From the NCBI GenBank assembly GCA_937920515.1, contig CALEUG010000007.1, positions 109,141-173,140 on the forward strand: 64,000 nt of DNA. Reading direction: 5' to 3'. Positions within the stretch are counted from its first letter, which is position 1; every line of letters starts with the position of its first letter. This DNA is from an uncultured bacterium (GTDB lineage: Bacteria; Acidobacteriota; Aminicenantia; Aminicenantales; Saccharicenantaceae). The notes beneath the pieces are model-generated. The model searched no databases and was not told where the DNA came from. It worked only from the letters and a program-made list of their open reading frames with translations. Made by a program: the position numbers and the translations under genes. Positions 1-9,311 of the stretch are shown here, one piece after another.

Positions 1-859
1 CAGCATCTTTTTCAGCCAGGACTATCAGGCGCCAGGGGTACTGCCGACCACCCCTGGTTTCGGCGATGTAATCGGCCGACCTGACCACCTCCAGCTCCCG
101 GTCGCTCTTCTCTCGCAATTTTTCTTCCAGCGGGTAGGGCGCGAACTTGCCCATAAGACCTGGAAGGCCCTGGTCGCTGGCCGTGAGGAACATGCCGGGA
201 TAATCATCCACGGCCACGTCGGTAATGGCCACCCTGAGCCCATCAGGTATTTCAACCACCACCGGGGTAAAACCGAAACGTTCCTGCCCAACATCCTTCA
301 AGGGCAGGTAGCTGTAATTGCTTTCGAAAGAGGTGTGAAAGCCCCTGGTGAAAGGAAAATAGACCTGATAATTGTCGGGGAAATTGAACCTGGCCTCCTC
401 GGACCGTATTTTAATCGGCACCCGGTAGCCCGTATAGAAACGGTAGGCCAGTCCGTCGTCATAGACCCTGAAAATCAGGCCAAAATTTCCCCTGAACTTG
501 AGGTTGACCTCGTTATACCGGTCAACAATCACCGCCCGTTTTTCCCTGACCGGTGGGTTGATGGTCGTATCCCTTTTGGTCCTGGCGGTATTCTCCAGGA
601 CCGGCCTTCTTCCCAGCACCACGTTGTCGTTTATTGTCATAGAGACCGTGGAAGGAGCCAGAATCTGCCTTCCATCAAAATAGACGGAGTAGGCAATCTG
701 GTTCCCGAGTTCGATTTTAACCTCGACCCGGCCATTCGGAGAGCTGACTGAAATCCCGGAAGAAGCTCTCCCCTGCCCTGGCAAAAGGGCCGAAGTTACG
801 GCCCCCGCCAGTAATATACCGGCAAATATTAAAAAGCGAAAGAAGACATTCATTCTCAT
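1..859 (-). CDS. Glycoside hydrolase family 97 protein, N-terminal part (truncated by window edge)
   Basis: This gene is absent from the ORF track because it has no stop inside the window. The minus-strand frame is open from the ATG to the left edge, about 286 codons. It begins with a signal peptide (RFLIFAGILLAGAVTSA). The mature part resembles the GH97 N-terminal beta-sandwich: SSPNGRVEVKIELGNQ, a YSVYFDGRQI segment, then FRVYDDGLAYRFYT and later DYPGMFLTAS and YPWRLIVLAE. GH97 enzymes are exported alpha-glucosidases or alpha-galactosidases; the catalytic barrel lies outside the window, so substrate cannot be judged. GGAGG lies 4 nt before the chosen ATG and 10 nt before a second in-frame ATG at 853, so either may be used. 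The 89-aa ORF at 25..294 is a shadow in another frame. Confidence 0.8.
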   Translation of the reverse strand, partial: MRMNVFFRFLIFAGILLAGAVTSALLPGQGRASSGISVSSPNGRVEVKIELGNQIAYSVYFDGRQILAPSTVSMTINDNVVLGRRPVLENTARTKRDTTINPPVREKRAVIVDRYNEVNLKFRGNFGLIFRVYDDGLAYRFYTGYRVPIKIRSEEARFNFPDNYQVYFPFTRGFHTSFESNYSYLPLKDVGQERFGFTPVVVEIPDGLRVAITDVAVDDYPGMFLTASDQGLPGLMGKFAPYPLEEKLREKSDRELEVVRSADYIAETRGGRQYPWRLIVLAEKDA

Positions 860-1116
860 GCCACCTCCTTGAACCGGGCCTGCCCGCCATGGTTTTCAGG
901 TCCATTTCCAGGATAGATTATCAGTCGGCCTGAAGTTAAAAACAATATAACCATCTTGGTTTATTATCCCCGGGCCTGATTATAAATTCAAACACAATTT
1001 TAAGACTAACTCTTTTGCTTCCAGTTCTGCCAAAAACAAACCGGACGTTCGGCCGCTTAAAATTTTTTTCACCGGCCGGAAAATAAATGATAAAATTCAG
1101 GGCAGTGAGGGTCAAA

Positions 1117-4100
1117 ATGCTGCGAAAATTATTTTTATCTTTGATCATCATGGTCCTGCTGGCTCCTCCAGTCAGGGCCGGAGATTTCAGCCTGTCCCAT
1201 CTTTTCCGCCAGGGAAAAACTCTTCTGGACGAAGACGGTGACGGCCTGAGCGAAAAAATCGCCCTGGCCATAATCATACCTGACCATCCCCTTCCTGAAG
1301 AAACAGCGCTGGCCGCCGACCTGGCGGCCAGAATCAACCTGGAAAGCCTGGCCCTTGACTTTAACCTGGTCTACCGGGAATCTGAAATCAAGGACTTCTC
1401 GCGCCTGAAGAACCCGGTCCTGATTGGCTCCAGGTTGAAGCTGGCCAGGAAAATCCTCCTGGCCGAAAAAATCGACCCGGCTGGCCTGAAAGCCGGTGAA
1501 GGATTGGTGGCGGCCTTTAACCACCAGGGGCAAGCCGGACTGCTCTGCCTGGCCGGTTCACCCCAAACCCTGCTCCAGACAGGGCGGGCTTTTTTCCTGC
1601 GCTGGCCCTACTTCTGGGAAATCTGGGGCCGGGAATCTGGCTACACCTACGAAAGGCTGGAGAAAGATCTGGAGAAATTCCTGGAAGGTCTGAAAATCAG
1701 GCCTAAAGGAATGTCCATCACCAGGCTGCTTTACACCTTCCCGGCCGCCTCCAGCCTTCCGGCCAGCCTTAATTCCCTGAATTTTGAGGCCGCCGGCGAG
1801 ATTGCTGCCCTGACGTTGAAGCTTGATTTCGCTCTGGCCTCCGACCTGGAAAAGGTGGCCGCCTCCCTGCGCCAGTTATCACTGGAGAGAAACCTGGGGC
1901 AGAACACAGAACTCCTGGCCTGCCCGGCCTGCGCCCGCCTGGAATTCATCCTCAATGCTCCGGGCCAGGAAGAGAGGGTCGGTCTGCCCCGGCCCGGCTC
2001 CTCCCGGAGGCTTCTTACCCCGGGCTTCAAAGAAATTCCCAGGGTTCCGGACAAACCCAGGCAGTTTGACCTGACCGAGCTTTTTACCATTAAAGGGCTG
2101 TATGCTGACCGCAACGGTGATGGAATTACCGACGGAATAGAAACTGCTGTAATCATCCCTGCCAATTACAACGGAGGCAGTCTCCCGCTCCTGGCCACCA
2201 GGCTGGTGCTGGAGACAGCCGGCGGTTCCTTTCCGCTGGTATACCTGGATAAAGAAATTGAAAGCCCCCGGGCGCTGGTGGCTCCAGTCCTGGTGGGTGA
2301 GAATGCCCTGACCCGTGACCTGGTTCGAAAAGGCAAACTCCAGGCCCCGGAGCTCCGGCCCGGGCAGGGAATGATAAAAACGCTGGCCACGGCCCCGAGC
2401 GCCTCTGATTCTCTGCTGATCACGGCTCATTCGTCTGAGGACCTGGATAAAACCCTGGCCTACTTCAGCCTGAAGTTTCCCTACCTGACCGAGTTCAGGA
2501 AAGGAGAACCAGAAATTGCCCTGCTTAAAGAAGAAATGGAAAAATTTCTTGAAGGGAAAAACGGTGCGGCCGAGGCCTATTTCCAGGACCGGCTGGCTGA
2601 AGAAACAAAAAAGCTCCTCCTGGAGAAACCGCAAAGCCTGGAAGTCGCTATATCATTGCCCGAAGAAAATCCGGCTTTCAAAGATGAGGTTGAATCTTAC
2701 CTGAAGAAAGAGCTGCCCGGGATAGAGCTTAAAGTCAGGGTCGACTCCATTGGTCAGCCGGTGGAGGTTCTGAGTGGAACCAGGGAATGGGCCTGGGAAG
2801 CCCAAGAGGCCCTCGACCTGGTGAGGGAGACCCTAAATAAAATCACCCGGCCGGAAGGAATAATCATCAGCCTGGGACTCAGCGAATCGCCGGCGGTGAG
2901 GGATAAGGTCCGGCAGCAGGTTGAAGAGCTCCTCCGGGCCAGGAACCTCCGGGCAGAAGTGGAAGTTCTCTCCGCCTATAAGTCCGGCTTTTTCTGGTTG
3001 AAGGAAAAAGTTCTGCCGCGCCTGAAAAACCTCCCGGTTCAAAGAATTATTGTACGGTTCGTTGAGGTTAAGGACCAACCCGGGCACCAGGTAAAGCGGT
3101 TTTACATCGACCCCAACCGCTGGCTGCAGGAACTCTACCCCGTGGACGAAATCCTGGCCGCCGAACTGCAGCTTCCGATTGAAAACATCCAGTTTGAAAA
3201 AAAGCCCGAGGCGGAGACCATCTACGAGGTCCTGGTTTTTGACCGCCAGGGCAACATTGTCTTCCAGGATGATTTTTCACCACAAACCAGGGAAATTCCC
3301 TTTCTCCGGGTCAGTCCCGAATGGGGTACGGTCACCATCACCACCGGCTGGTGCCGGGTCAGCCAGAACGGCCAGAACCTGCTGGAGGCACCGGTCCAGA
3401 CCGACCTGGAAAAATTCTGGGATTTTTACCAGGATGAAATACTCAAACCGCTTCATGACTTCGTTCTTCAGAAAACCGGGAACGAACCAACCTTCGCCAA
3501 GCAGCCCTATTTCAAGAGGCTGGCAGTGGAGCTGTGGCTGAGCGAACCGGATTACCGCCTCGGGCTGGACGAGGAGATAATCAGTTCGCTGGAAGCCTTG
3601 CACGATGAAATATATTTTGACACACTGGACTTGCTGCGGGCCATGACCGGCTGGACGGAAGAAGACCTGGGATTGCCGGCCGATGCTTCCCGCTCTTCCG
3701 CGCCGGGTAATGTCACTCCTATCATCCATCCCTCCACTGAAGGCCAGGCTCCCCGGGCCAGTTTCAAACTGGAAGATTTTCGTTCCAGAAAGCCCGCTAT
3801 GACCCTGAGCTGGACATCAGGCAACAGGCCGCCGGCCAGGAAAACCCTGGAATTCAACCCGATAAAACCCAGGAGCCTCCGGCTGGACGAGCTGGTCTAC
3901 AATTCTGCTCAGGATTGCCTGGAGTCAGCCGGCCTGTTGCTACAGGTGGAAAAGGAAGCCGATTACACCCGGCTGGCTTCAATGCTGGAGGTTTTCAGCT
4001 ATCAGAGGGAGAAAACAGCCAACCTCCAGTTTTTTTCTTTCCCCGGAATTAAAAACCTTAAAATAAGAGTTCAATTCCAGGACCTGAGCTTCGAACGGAC

Positions 4101-5250
4101 TATTCCGATAACCCCTCCCCGGCTGGAGAACTCAAGACCCGGCCAGAAACCGCAGGCCGTTGACATCCCGGCTGACCGGATAATCGGACCGGAAGAATGC
4201 CTGGAGATGGCCGCCGGACTGGCCCGCCACCCGGCTGTCAGGAGCTATGTGGGAGGATATTCTTACGAAGGAAGAGCGGTGCCGGTCCTGGAAATTTACC
4301 TGCCGGCCGGTCGCTATGTTTCCCTGCCCAGGCTCATCTCTCTCAAACCGGTGCTGCACCTGACCGCCCGCCAGCATGCCAACGAAGTTTCGGCCACTAA
4401 CTATTCGCTGTTATTCGCGCGGTTGCTCACTTCTGACCAGGACTACCAGGACTTTCTCAAGAAATTCTCTGTGGTCATCCAGCCGATGGAAAACCCGGAC
4501 GGAGCTGCCCTGGCCCTAAACCTGCTGAAGAATGAGCCCTTTCACAGCCTGCATGCCGGAAGGTACAGCTCGCTGGGGGTGGACATCGGCTACCAGGTGG
4601 GCCTCAGCCAGCCGCTATTGCCGGAAGCCCGGGTCCGCGCCCGGATCAACCGGGACTGGGTGCCAGATATCTATCTTAACCTGCACGGTTACCCGTCCCA
4701 CGAATGGGTCCAGGTTTTTTCCGGGTATTCACCCTACCTCTTCCGCGATTACTGGATACCCAGGGGCTGGTTCACCTACTACCGCCAGTTGAGCCTCGAC
4801 ATCTACCGGCCTTACCGCCAGGCAGCCGAAGAGCTAAAAAAAATCCTGATCGAAGAGATGAATTCCACGCCGGAAATAAGGGACTCCAACCAGAAGTTTT
4901 ATTCCCGCTATGAGCGCTGGGCCAGCCGCTGGTCGCCTTTTGTCTCCCCCCTGGAAATATACGATGGGCTGAACATCTTTGCCCGCAGACAATCTTCAAC
5001 CGAAAACCGCCTGAACCAGCGCAGCCAGATGACCCTGGTGGAACAAACCCCCGAAGTGATGGACGAAACGGCCACCGGTTCCTGGCTCGAGTTTCTCTGC
5101 CGGCAGGGACTGGCTTACCTGCGCGCCCACGCCATCTACCTGGCCGGCCTGGTTTTTGAGACCTCCGTCCTGGAAGAAGAAATCCAGAACAGGATCAGGA
5201 TTGAATTTCACAGAAAGCGACCCGGCACCTGGAAAAATAAGCCGGGCTGA
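1117..5250 (+). CDS. Large exported M14-family zinc carboxypeptidase-like protein
   Basis: The protein is about 1377 aa. I start it at the internal ATG that follows GTGAGGG and opens a clean signal peptide (MLRKLFLSLIIMVLLAPPVRAG); the track start 30 nt upstream has a poorer context. The N-terminal half holds two copies of a related unit, near residues 28-110 and 318-400, each beginning with a calcium-loop-like DEDGDGLSE or DRNGDGITD followed by an IIP segment. The C-terminal ~300 residues look like an M14 peptidase: ARQHANE supplies the HxxE zinc ligands, ENPDG matches the family NPDG motif, and LNLHGYPSHEW supplies the third ligand. The usual GVDLNRNF substrate-binding stretch reads GVDIGYQV, so the specificity pocket differs from carboxypeptidase A. 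It probably acts on peptides outside the cytoplasm. Most M14 proteins are 300-500 aa, so the long N-terminal region is unusual. Confidence 0.75.
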   Translation: MLRKLFLSLIIMVLLAPPVRAGDFSLSHLFRQGKTLLDEDGDGLSEKIALAIIIPDHPLPEETALAADLAARINLESLALDFNLVYRESEIKDFSRLKNPVLIGSRLKLARKILLAEKIDPAGLKAGEGLVAAFNHQGQAGLLCLAGSPQTLLQTGRAFFLRWPYFWEIWGRESGYTYERLEKDLEKFLEGLKIRPKGMSITRLLYTFPAASSLPASLNSLNFEAAGEIAALTLKLDFALASDLEKVAASLRQLSLERNLGQNTELLACPACARLEFILNAPGQEERVGLPRPGSSRRLLTPGFKEIPRVPDKPRQFDLTELFTIKGLYADRNGDGITDGIETAVIIPANYNGGSLPLLATRLVLETAGGSFPLVYLDKEIESPRALVAPVLVGENALTRDLVRKGKLQAPELRPGQGMIKTLATAPSASDSLLITAHSSEDLDKTLAYFSLKFPYLTEFRKGEPEIALLKEEMEKFLEGKNGAAEAYFQDRLAEETKKLLLEKPQSLEVAISLPEENPAFKDEVESYLKKELPGIELKVRVDSIGQPVEVLSGTREWAWEAQEALDLVRETLNKITRPEGIIISLGLSESPAVRDKVRQQVEELLRARNLRAEVEVLSAYKSGFFWLKEKVLPRLKNLPVQRIIVRFVEVKDQPGHQVKRFYIDPNRWLQELYPVDEILAAELQLPIENIQFEKKPEAETIYEVLVFDRQGNIVFQDDFSPQTREIPFLRVSPEWGTVTITTGWCRVSQNGQNLLEAPVQTDLEKFWDFYQDEILKPLHDFVLQKTGNEPTFAKQPYFKRLAVELWLSEPDYRLGLDEEIISSLEALHDEIYFDTLDLLRAMTGWTEEDLGLPADASRSSAPGNVTPIIHPSTEGQAPRASFKLEDFRSRKPAMTLSWTSGNRPPARKTLEFNPIKPRSLRLDELVYNSAQDCLESAGLLLQVEKEADYTRLASMLEVFSYQREKTANLQFFSFPGIKNLKIRVQFQDLSFERTIPITPPRLENSRPGQKPQAVDIPADRIIGPEECLEMAAGLARHPAVRSYVGGYSYEGRAVPVLEIYLPAGRYVSLPRLISLKPVLHLTARQHANEVSATNYSLLFARLLTSDQDYQDFLKKFSVVIQPMENPDGAALALNLLKNEPFHSLHAGRYSSLGVDIGYQVGLSQPLLPEARVRARINRDWVPDIYLNLHGYPSHEWVQVFSGYSPYLFRDYWIPRGWFTYYRQLSLDIYRPYRQAAEELKKILIEEMNSTPEIRDSNQKFYSRYERWASRWSPFVSPLEIYDGLNIFARRQSSTENRLNQRSQMTLVEQTPEVMDETATGSWLEFLCRQGLAYLRAHAIYLAGLVFETSVLEEEIQNRIRIEFHRKRPGTWKNKPG

Positions 5251-5261
5251 TTAGTAGCCGG

Positions 5262-5894
5262 TCAGAACCTGAAGCCGGTCAGGAGGAGCAGGCTTTTTGT
5301 GCGGATATCAGCTTCCGGCTCGGTGGCCACAGATTTCAGGCCTTGGTTGTAACGCACCTCCAGTATGATATTTCCCGGGGCCAGTTTGATGGCTGCACCC
5401 ATCCCGCCGAGAAGCAGCAGGTCGGTTCCCTGCAGGTTTTCCACCTCAACCGTTTCTTCCAGGCCGTCGAAGGTGACCCTGAGCCTGGCTTTCAGGTTCA
5501 GCGCGACTGACGGCCCGGCATAAACATAGAATTCCGCCTTTTTAAGGCTGGCGAAATAGTATTTAACCAGGACTGGAAGCTCAAGGTAGTCAAAAATGTA
5601 TCTTTCTCTGTATTCCAGGCCATCTGAATCCAGCCGGTAGACCGAGCCTTTCCGGACAAAGTTCAGCTCGGTTGCCAGAGCCAGGCGGTACCGGCTGAGC
5701 AGTTCGAAAAACACGCCGGTCTGGAGCGATGCCTGCCATCCCTGCTGGTAGGTATCCTGTCCGAAAAGGCTGGAGACCCCGCCTCCTGTCTTGAAACCGG
5801 GACTGATTTTCATTCCGGCCGTAAGGTCAGCGGTCAATAACAGCAGCAAAAGAAACAAGGACAGAAAAACCTGCTTTTTAACCCCGGTGATCAT
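5262..5894 (-). CDS. Outer-membrane beta-barrel protein
   Basis: The protein is 210 aa from the ATG preceded by AGGAG at 6 nt; the track extends it 38 codons without support. A long leucine-rich signal peptide (VFLSLFLLLLLLTADLTAG) precedes alternating hydrophobic and polar strands such as FKTGGGVSSLFG, AEFYVYAGPSVALNLKARL and LLLLGGMGAAIKL. It ends in LLLLTGFRF, a terminal aromatic strand typical of outer-membrane barrels. The pattern fits small PorT-like or OmpW-sized barrels. No enzymatic motif is visible. It converges on the M14 gene with 11 bp between the stops. The role is unknown; the family is mostly structural or porin-like. Confidence 0.65.
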   Translation of the reverse strand: MITGVKKQVFLSLFLLLLLLTADLTAGMKISPGFKTGGGVSSLFGQDTYQQGWQASLQTGVFFELLSRYRLALATELNFVRKGSVYRLDSDGLEYRERYIFDYLELPVLVKYYFASLKKAEFYVYAGPSVALNLKARLRVTFDGLEETVEVENLQGTDLLLLGGMGAAIKLAPGNIILEVRYNQGLKSVATEPEADIRTKSLLLLTGFRF

Positions 5895-6004
5895 AACCAG
5901 CTCCTGCTTTCCAGCCCCCATTTTAATACAGCCCCGGAAGAAATTAAAGGCAAACACAACGCCAAAAATCGTAGAGGAACTGTCTGGCCAGGAAAGGAGC
6001 CGCC

Positions 6005-7261
6005 TCAATCGTAAATGACGTACTGGTTTCCCCCGCGCTCCTTGGCCTGGTACATGGCGGTGTCGGCCCGGGACATGATTATTTCCTGGTCGACCTGACC
6101 GGTAATCATGGCCACACCAATACTCAGGAAGAGGCTGAATGATTTTTGCGGAGTTACAAACTGGTAATTTGCCACGCTTTCCAGGAGCCTGGACGCTATG
6201 GCTTCCGCTTCCTTTCTCTGGACGCCGTCCAGCAGGATGGCAAACTCATCTCCACCCAGTCGGATTAACCTGTCCCCGGAACGCAACTGCTTCTGAATGA
6301 GACGTCCCAGCTCCACCAGCAGGCTATCGCCCACGTGGTGACCGAAGTTGTCGTTGACCAGCTTGAAATTATCCAGGTCGATAAAGAACAGAGCGCTGGC
6401 TTTGCCCTGCTCGCTTTCCTCAATCAACCGGGGAAGAACAACTTCCAGCATGCGGCGGTTGGGCAGACCGGTCAGCGGGTCGTGCAGGGCCTGGAAGGCT
6501 AATTGCTCCTCCTGGTTTTTTCTTTCAGTGATGTCATAGCAGGAACCAATAAAACCGGCAAATTCCCCGTCCAGATTGCTGAAGGGCCGACCCACGCACA
6601 GGACCCAGCGAACCTGGCCGTCAAATCGCCTCATCCTGAACTCAACTTCAAAAGGTATCCTTTTCTGCAGGGCCGATTCGTAACTGATCTGGAATCTCTT
6701 CTGGTCGGCCTCAGGCAGGTTCTGCAGCCAGCCCTGGCCGGTTTGTTCTTCTGGCCTCCGACCGGTAAAAGCCAGCCAGGCCTGGTTGAAATAGTCAAAG
6801 CGGCCGTCGGTCCTGGCTCGCCAGATCATGGCCGGGAATTCCTCAAACAGGGTCAGGTAGAAGTCCCGGGCTTTCTTGACCTTCTCTTCGGCCTCAACAA
6901 TGGTGGTGATGTCATTCATGACCACCAGGGTGCTGCGGTGATTGTCAAACGGGTCGAGAATCTTCTTGACCCTGACCTGGAAGATAATCCGGCCCTTATC
7001 GGAGGCCACCTGTTGCTCGAAGGTCAGCTCCCTGGAGTTACCCGAGCTTAGAGCTGATAGAGGATTGGTTAACCAGGGAAAAATCCGCGAGACGGGAACC
7101 CTGGTCCCGTACAGAACCTTATGGAATTCGGGGCTGGGAAAATACTCCAGGCAGCGGTCGTTAAAATCTTCAATATTGTTATCCAGGTCCAGGAGCAGAG
7201 CGGGCGTGGGTACGGTATTGAATATAAGTTTATACCTGTCTTCCTTACTGTCCCAGATCAC
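6005..7261 (-). CDS. PAS-domain diguanylate cyclase (GGDEF)
   Basis: This predicted cytoplasmic signalling protein makes cyclic di-GMP from GTP. An N-terminal PAS-like segment (VPTPALLLDLDNNIEDFNDRC) is followed by a second PAS with a PAC tail (TDGRFDYFNQAWLAFTGRRPEE, later GFIGSCYDITERK). The cyclase domain starts at ALHDPLTGLPNRR and contains an intact GGDEF active-site motif (RLGGDEFAIL). RSGD lies exactly five residues before GGDEF, matching the allosteric RxxD inhibitory site, so product inhibition is expected. No membrane segment is visible, so the PAS domains probably sense a soluble ligand or redox state. The start is a GTG with a weak AAGG upstream; the frame stays open further upstream, so the true start is uncertain. 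Confidence 0.9.
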   Translation of the reverse strand: MIWDSKEDRYKLIFNTVPTPALLLDLDNNIEDFNDRCLEYFPSPEFHKVLYGTRVPVSRIFPWLTNPLSALSSGNSRELTFEQQVASDKGRIIFQVRVKKILDPFDNHRSTLVVMNDITTIVEAEEKVKKARDFYLTLFEEFPAMIWRARTDGRFDYFNQAWLAFTGRRPEEQTGQGWLQNLPEADQKRFQISYESALQKRIPFEVEFRMRRFDGQVRWVLCVGRPFSNLDGEFAGFIGSCYDITERKNQEEQLAFQALHDPLTGLPNRRMLEVVLPRLIEESEQGKASALFFIDLDNFKLVNDNFGHHVGDSLLVELGRLIQKQLRSGDRLIRLGGDEFAILLDGVQRKEAEAIASRLLESVANYQFVTPQKSFSLFLSIGVAMITGQVDQEIIMSRADTAMYQAKERGGNQYVIYD

Positions 7262-7377
7262 GATCTTACGCCTTGTCTTGATAATAAAATAGGATAAAAC
7301 CGGCCCGGTGGCAATAACCTCAGAGGGTGATTTTTCGCAAAAAATCTAACCCCCCTTTCTGCTCTCTGAACTTCTCC

Positions 7378-7406
7378 TGTCATTTTCCGTATTAATTCTG
7401 TATAAT
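7378..7406 (+). promoter_or_regulatory. Candidate sigma-70 promoter of the LolA-like gene
   Basis: A consensus TATAAT lies about 27 nt before the start codon of the next gene. A CTGTCA sequence 17-18 nt upstream is a weak -35 match. It is the best promoter-like sequence in this divergent intergenic region. Transcription has not been shown. Confidence 0.4.
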
Positions 7407-7432
7407 CTGGCTTTTGAACACAGGAGGAAACC

Positions 7433-8164
7433 ATGAAAGAAAGAAGAAACCTTATCTTTACCCTGGTCCTGCTCATGCTGGCTGCTTTCAGTCTTCAGGG
7501 CCTGGCCCAGACCGGGAAAGACATCCTGGAAAACATGATCAAAGCCCTGGGCGGAAGAGAAACACTGGCCGCCATCAGGGATACCAGGATGAGCGGCACG
7601 ATGGAAATAATCCAGTTCGGGATGAACGCGCCCTTTACCATGTACCTGAAAGAGCCAGACAAATTCCGGATGGAAATGGAAGTTATGGGCATGAGCATGA
7701 TCCAGGTTTATGACGGGCAGAAGGCCATGATGACCAACCCCCAGACGGGAGGAGTGATAGAGTTATCGCCTGACCAGTCCGAGCAGATGCGGAGGCAGGC
7801 CATGGGAAATGAGGTCACACTCCACCCCGAAAAATTCGGCATCACTTATACCTACAAGGGTAAAGAAGAGGTGGACGGGAAAACCTGTCACGTTCTGGAA
7901 CAGAAATTCTCCAACGGCGACACGGCCACCATGTACATAGATGCCGCTACCTTCCTGCCCTACAAGAGCAAGAGCAAAGGGTTAAGTCCCACTGGAGGCG
8001 AAATAGAATCCGAACAGGTCATGTCAGACTACAGGAAAGTTGACGGCACCATGGCTCCTTTCTCCATCACCGTCTTCCAGGGCGGGGTCGAATATATCAG
8101 GATGACCATCAGCGAAATTGTCTACAACACCGGGCTGGACGATTCACTTTTCGTGCTGAAGTGA
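7433..8164 (+). CDS. Exported LolA-like outer-membrane lipoprotein-sorting-type protein
   Basis: The protein is 243 aa with a signal peptide ending LQGLAQ. AGGAGG lies 6 nt upstream of the ATG. The mature protein has features of the LolA/LolB-like fold found in COG2834-type proteins: ILENMIKALGGRETLAAI, then PFTMYLKEPDKFRMEME, MIQVYDGQKAMM and TATMYIDAATFLPYKS. This half-barrel fold binds lipid acyl chains in LolA, but many exported relatives in this type of organism have no assigned substrate. The name states a fold, not a proven role in lipoprotein transport. A strong terminator follows the stop, so it is probably a single-gene transcript. Confidence 0.65.
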   Translation: MKERRNLIFTLVLLMLAAFSLQGLAQTGKDILENMIKALGGRETLAAIRDTRMSGTMEIIQFGMNAPFTMYLKEPDKFRMEMEVMGMSMIQVYDGQKAMMTNPQTGGVIELSPDQSEQMRRQAMGNEVTLHPEKFGITYTYKGKEEVDGKTCHVLEQKFSNGDTATMYIDAATFLPYKSKSKGLSPTGGEIESEQVMSDYRKVDGTMAPFSITVFQGGVEYIRMTISEIVYNTGLDDSLFVLK

Positions 8165-8230
8165 TCGAGTTATCTGGTTATCTGGCTGGATTAAGAAGAA
8201 AAGGCAGGGGCAAGTAATAAAAGAAGCGGA

Positions 8231-8264
8231 TGGGGGTATCCACCCCCACCCGGTTTATTTTTTT
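8231..8264 (+). terminator. Rho-independent terminator after the LolA-like gene
   Basis: TGGGGGT and ACCCCCA form a perfect 7-bp stem around an ATCC loop, followed by CCGG and a T-rich run (TTTATTTTTTT). It lies between convergent genes, and its T-tract overlaps the end of fabZ. Confidence 0.8.
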
Positions 8265-8686
8265 CTGAACAAACCGGCCGCAAGCTTGCTTTCGGCCACC
8301 ACTTCCCCTTCAACCGTGGCCTGGGCGGAAAAATAATAGAAACCGGCTTTCTGCCTCAGCATCTGCACCGAAAGTTTCAGCTGGTCGCCGGGAACCACCG
8401 GCTTCCTGAATTTGGCTTCCTCTATCTTGCTCATGACCATGACCACGTTTTCCGGGTCCGGAAGCGAATGGTAGAGAAGTATGCCTCCGGCCTGGGCCAG
8501 GGCCTCCACGATCAGCACGCCGGGCATCAACTTGAGTCCCGGGAAATGACCCGTAAAGAAAGGTTCGTTGTAGGTGACATTCTTCAGGGCCAGGATGCTC
8601 TCGCCCGGCTTCAGCTCCAGGACTCTATCCACCAGAAGAAACGGGTACCGGTGTGGTAACCATTTCTCGATCTGTTCCGAGTTCAT
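8255..8686 (-). CDS. fabZ: 3-hydroxyacyl-[ACP] dehydratase FabZ
   Basis: FabZ dehydrates 3-hydroxyacyl-ACP to trans-2-enoyl-ACP in fatty-acid elongation in the cytoplasm. The 143-aa length is typical. The N-terminal LPHRYPFLLVDRV signature and GHFPGLKLMPGVLIVEALAQ are present; the latter contains the catalytic histidine and the glutamate of the hot-dog helix. It is the last gene of the long minus-strand run, 21 bp after skp. In many diderms fabZ lies between lpxD and lpxA; neither is here, so at this locus it serves phospholipid synthesis without a visible lipid A partner. Confidence 0.95.
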   Translation of the reverse strand: MNSEQIEKWLPHRYPFLLVDRVLELKPGESILALKNVTYNEPFFTGHFPGLKLMPGVLIVEALAQAGGILLYHSLPDPENVVMVMSKIEEAKFRKPVVPGDQLKLSVQMLRQKAGFYYFSAQATVEGEVVAESKLAAGLFRKK

Positions 8687-8707
8687 GGGACTAAGGTTCA
8701 GAACAAC

Positions 8708-9244
8708 TTACCTGGCCGGGGCCTTGCTGGCATCGTACCTCTTGATAACTTCCTGGGTCAGGTCCACGGCCGGGGAAAAATAGAGCACGCCACTCTCTCT
8801 GAGGTCCAGGATCAGGTCCAGTCCTTTTTCCTGCCCGAGCTTATTGATGATGGGCATGACCTCGCTCTGAATCCTCATGTAGAGTCTCTGGGTCAGTTCC
8901 TGCATGTCTCTCTGGGCATCCTCGGCCATCCTCTGCCTTTCGGTCCTCTTCCGCTCCAGGTCAACGCTCAGCGACAGAATGGCTTCCTGGGTCATGGTTA
9001 ACTGCTGGGTGCTCAGCCTGCTTTCCAGCTGCCGGATCTGGTCATCCAGCTTGGACAGGTCCTGCTGGGTCTTCCTGTTCTTCTCTTCCAGCTGGGCTAT
9101 GGCTTTCTTGCCTTCAGCCGATTTTTCCAGGATTTCCTGGGAATTGATCAACCCGATCTTGATGGTTTGCTGGGCCAGGGCCAGGTGGCTGCCGGCAATC
9201 AACATGACCGCCAGGAGAAAAACCGCCGTCAGTATTCTGCGCAT
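8708..9244 (-). CDS. skp: Periplasmic chaperone Skp/OmpH family
   Basis: The protein is 178 aa from the ATG with GGAGG at 7 nt; the track uses an in-frame TTG two codons earlier. A signal peptide (LTAVFLLAVMLIAGSHLALAQ) is followed by the family opening IKIGLINSQEILEKS and a long charged helical region (EEKNRKTQQDLSKLDDQIRQLESRL), which forms the tentacle coiled coil. The C-terminal GLDLILDLRESGVLYFSPAVDLTQEVI matches the trimerisation body. Skp holds unfolded outer-membrane proteins in the periplasm for delivery to BamA. It lies directly downstream of bamA, as in many diderms. Confidence 0.92.
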   Translation of the reverse strand: MRRILTAVFLLAVMLIAGSHLALAQQTIKIGLINSQEILEKSAEGKKAIAQLEEKNRKTQQDLSKLDDQIRQLESRLSTQQLTMTQEAILSLSVDLERKRTERQRMAEDAQRDMQELTQRLYMRIQSEVMPIINKLGQEKGLDLILDLRESGVLYFSPAVDLTQEVIKRYDASKAPAR

Positions 9245-9311
9245 ATCCAATCCTCCTAAATTTAATAGTTCATAATTTTACACTTTTCAAAGCTAAATAT
9301 AAAGGGACACT

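Noticed and set aside
25-294. 89-aa minus-strand ORF
   Set aside because: It is in a different frame from the open GH97 coding frame, which has recognisable motifs.
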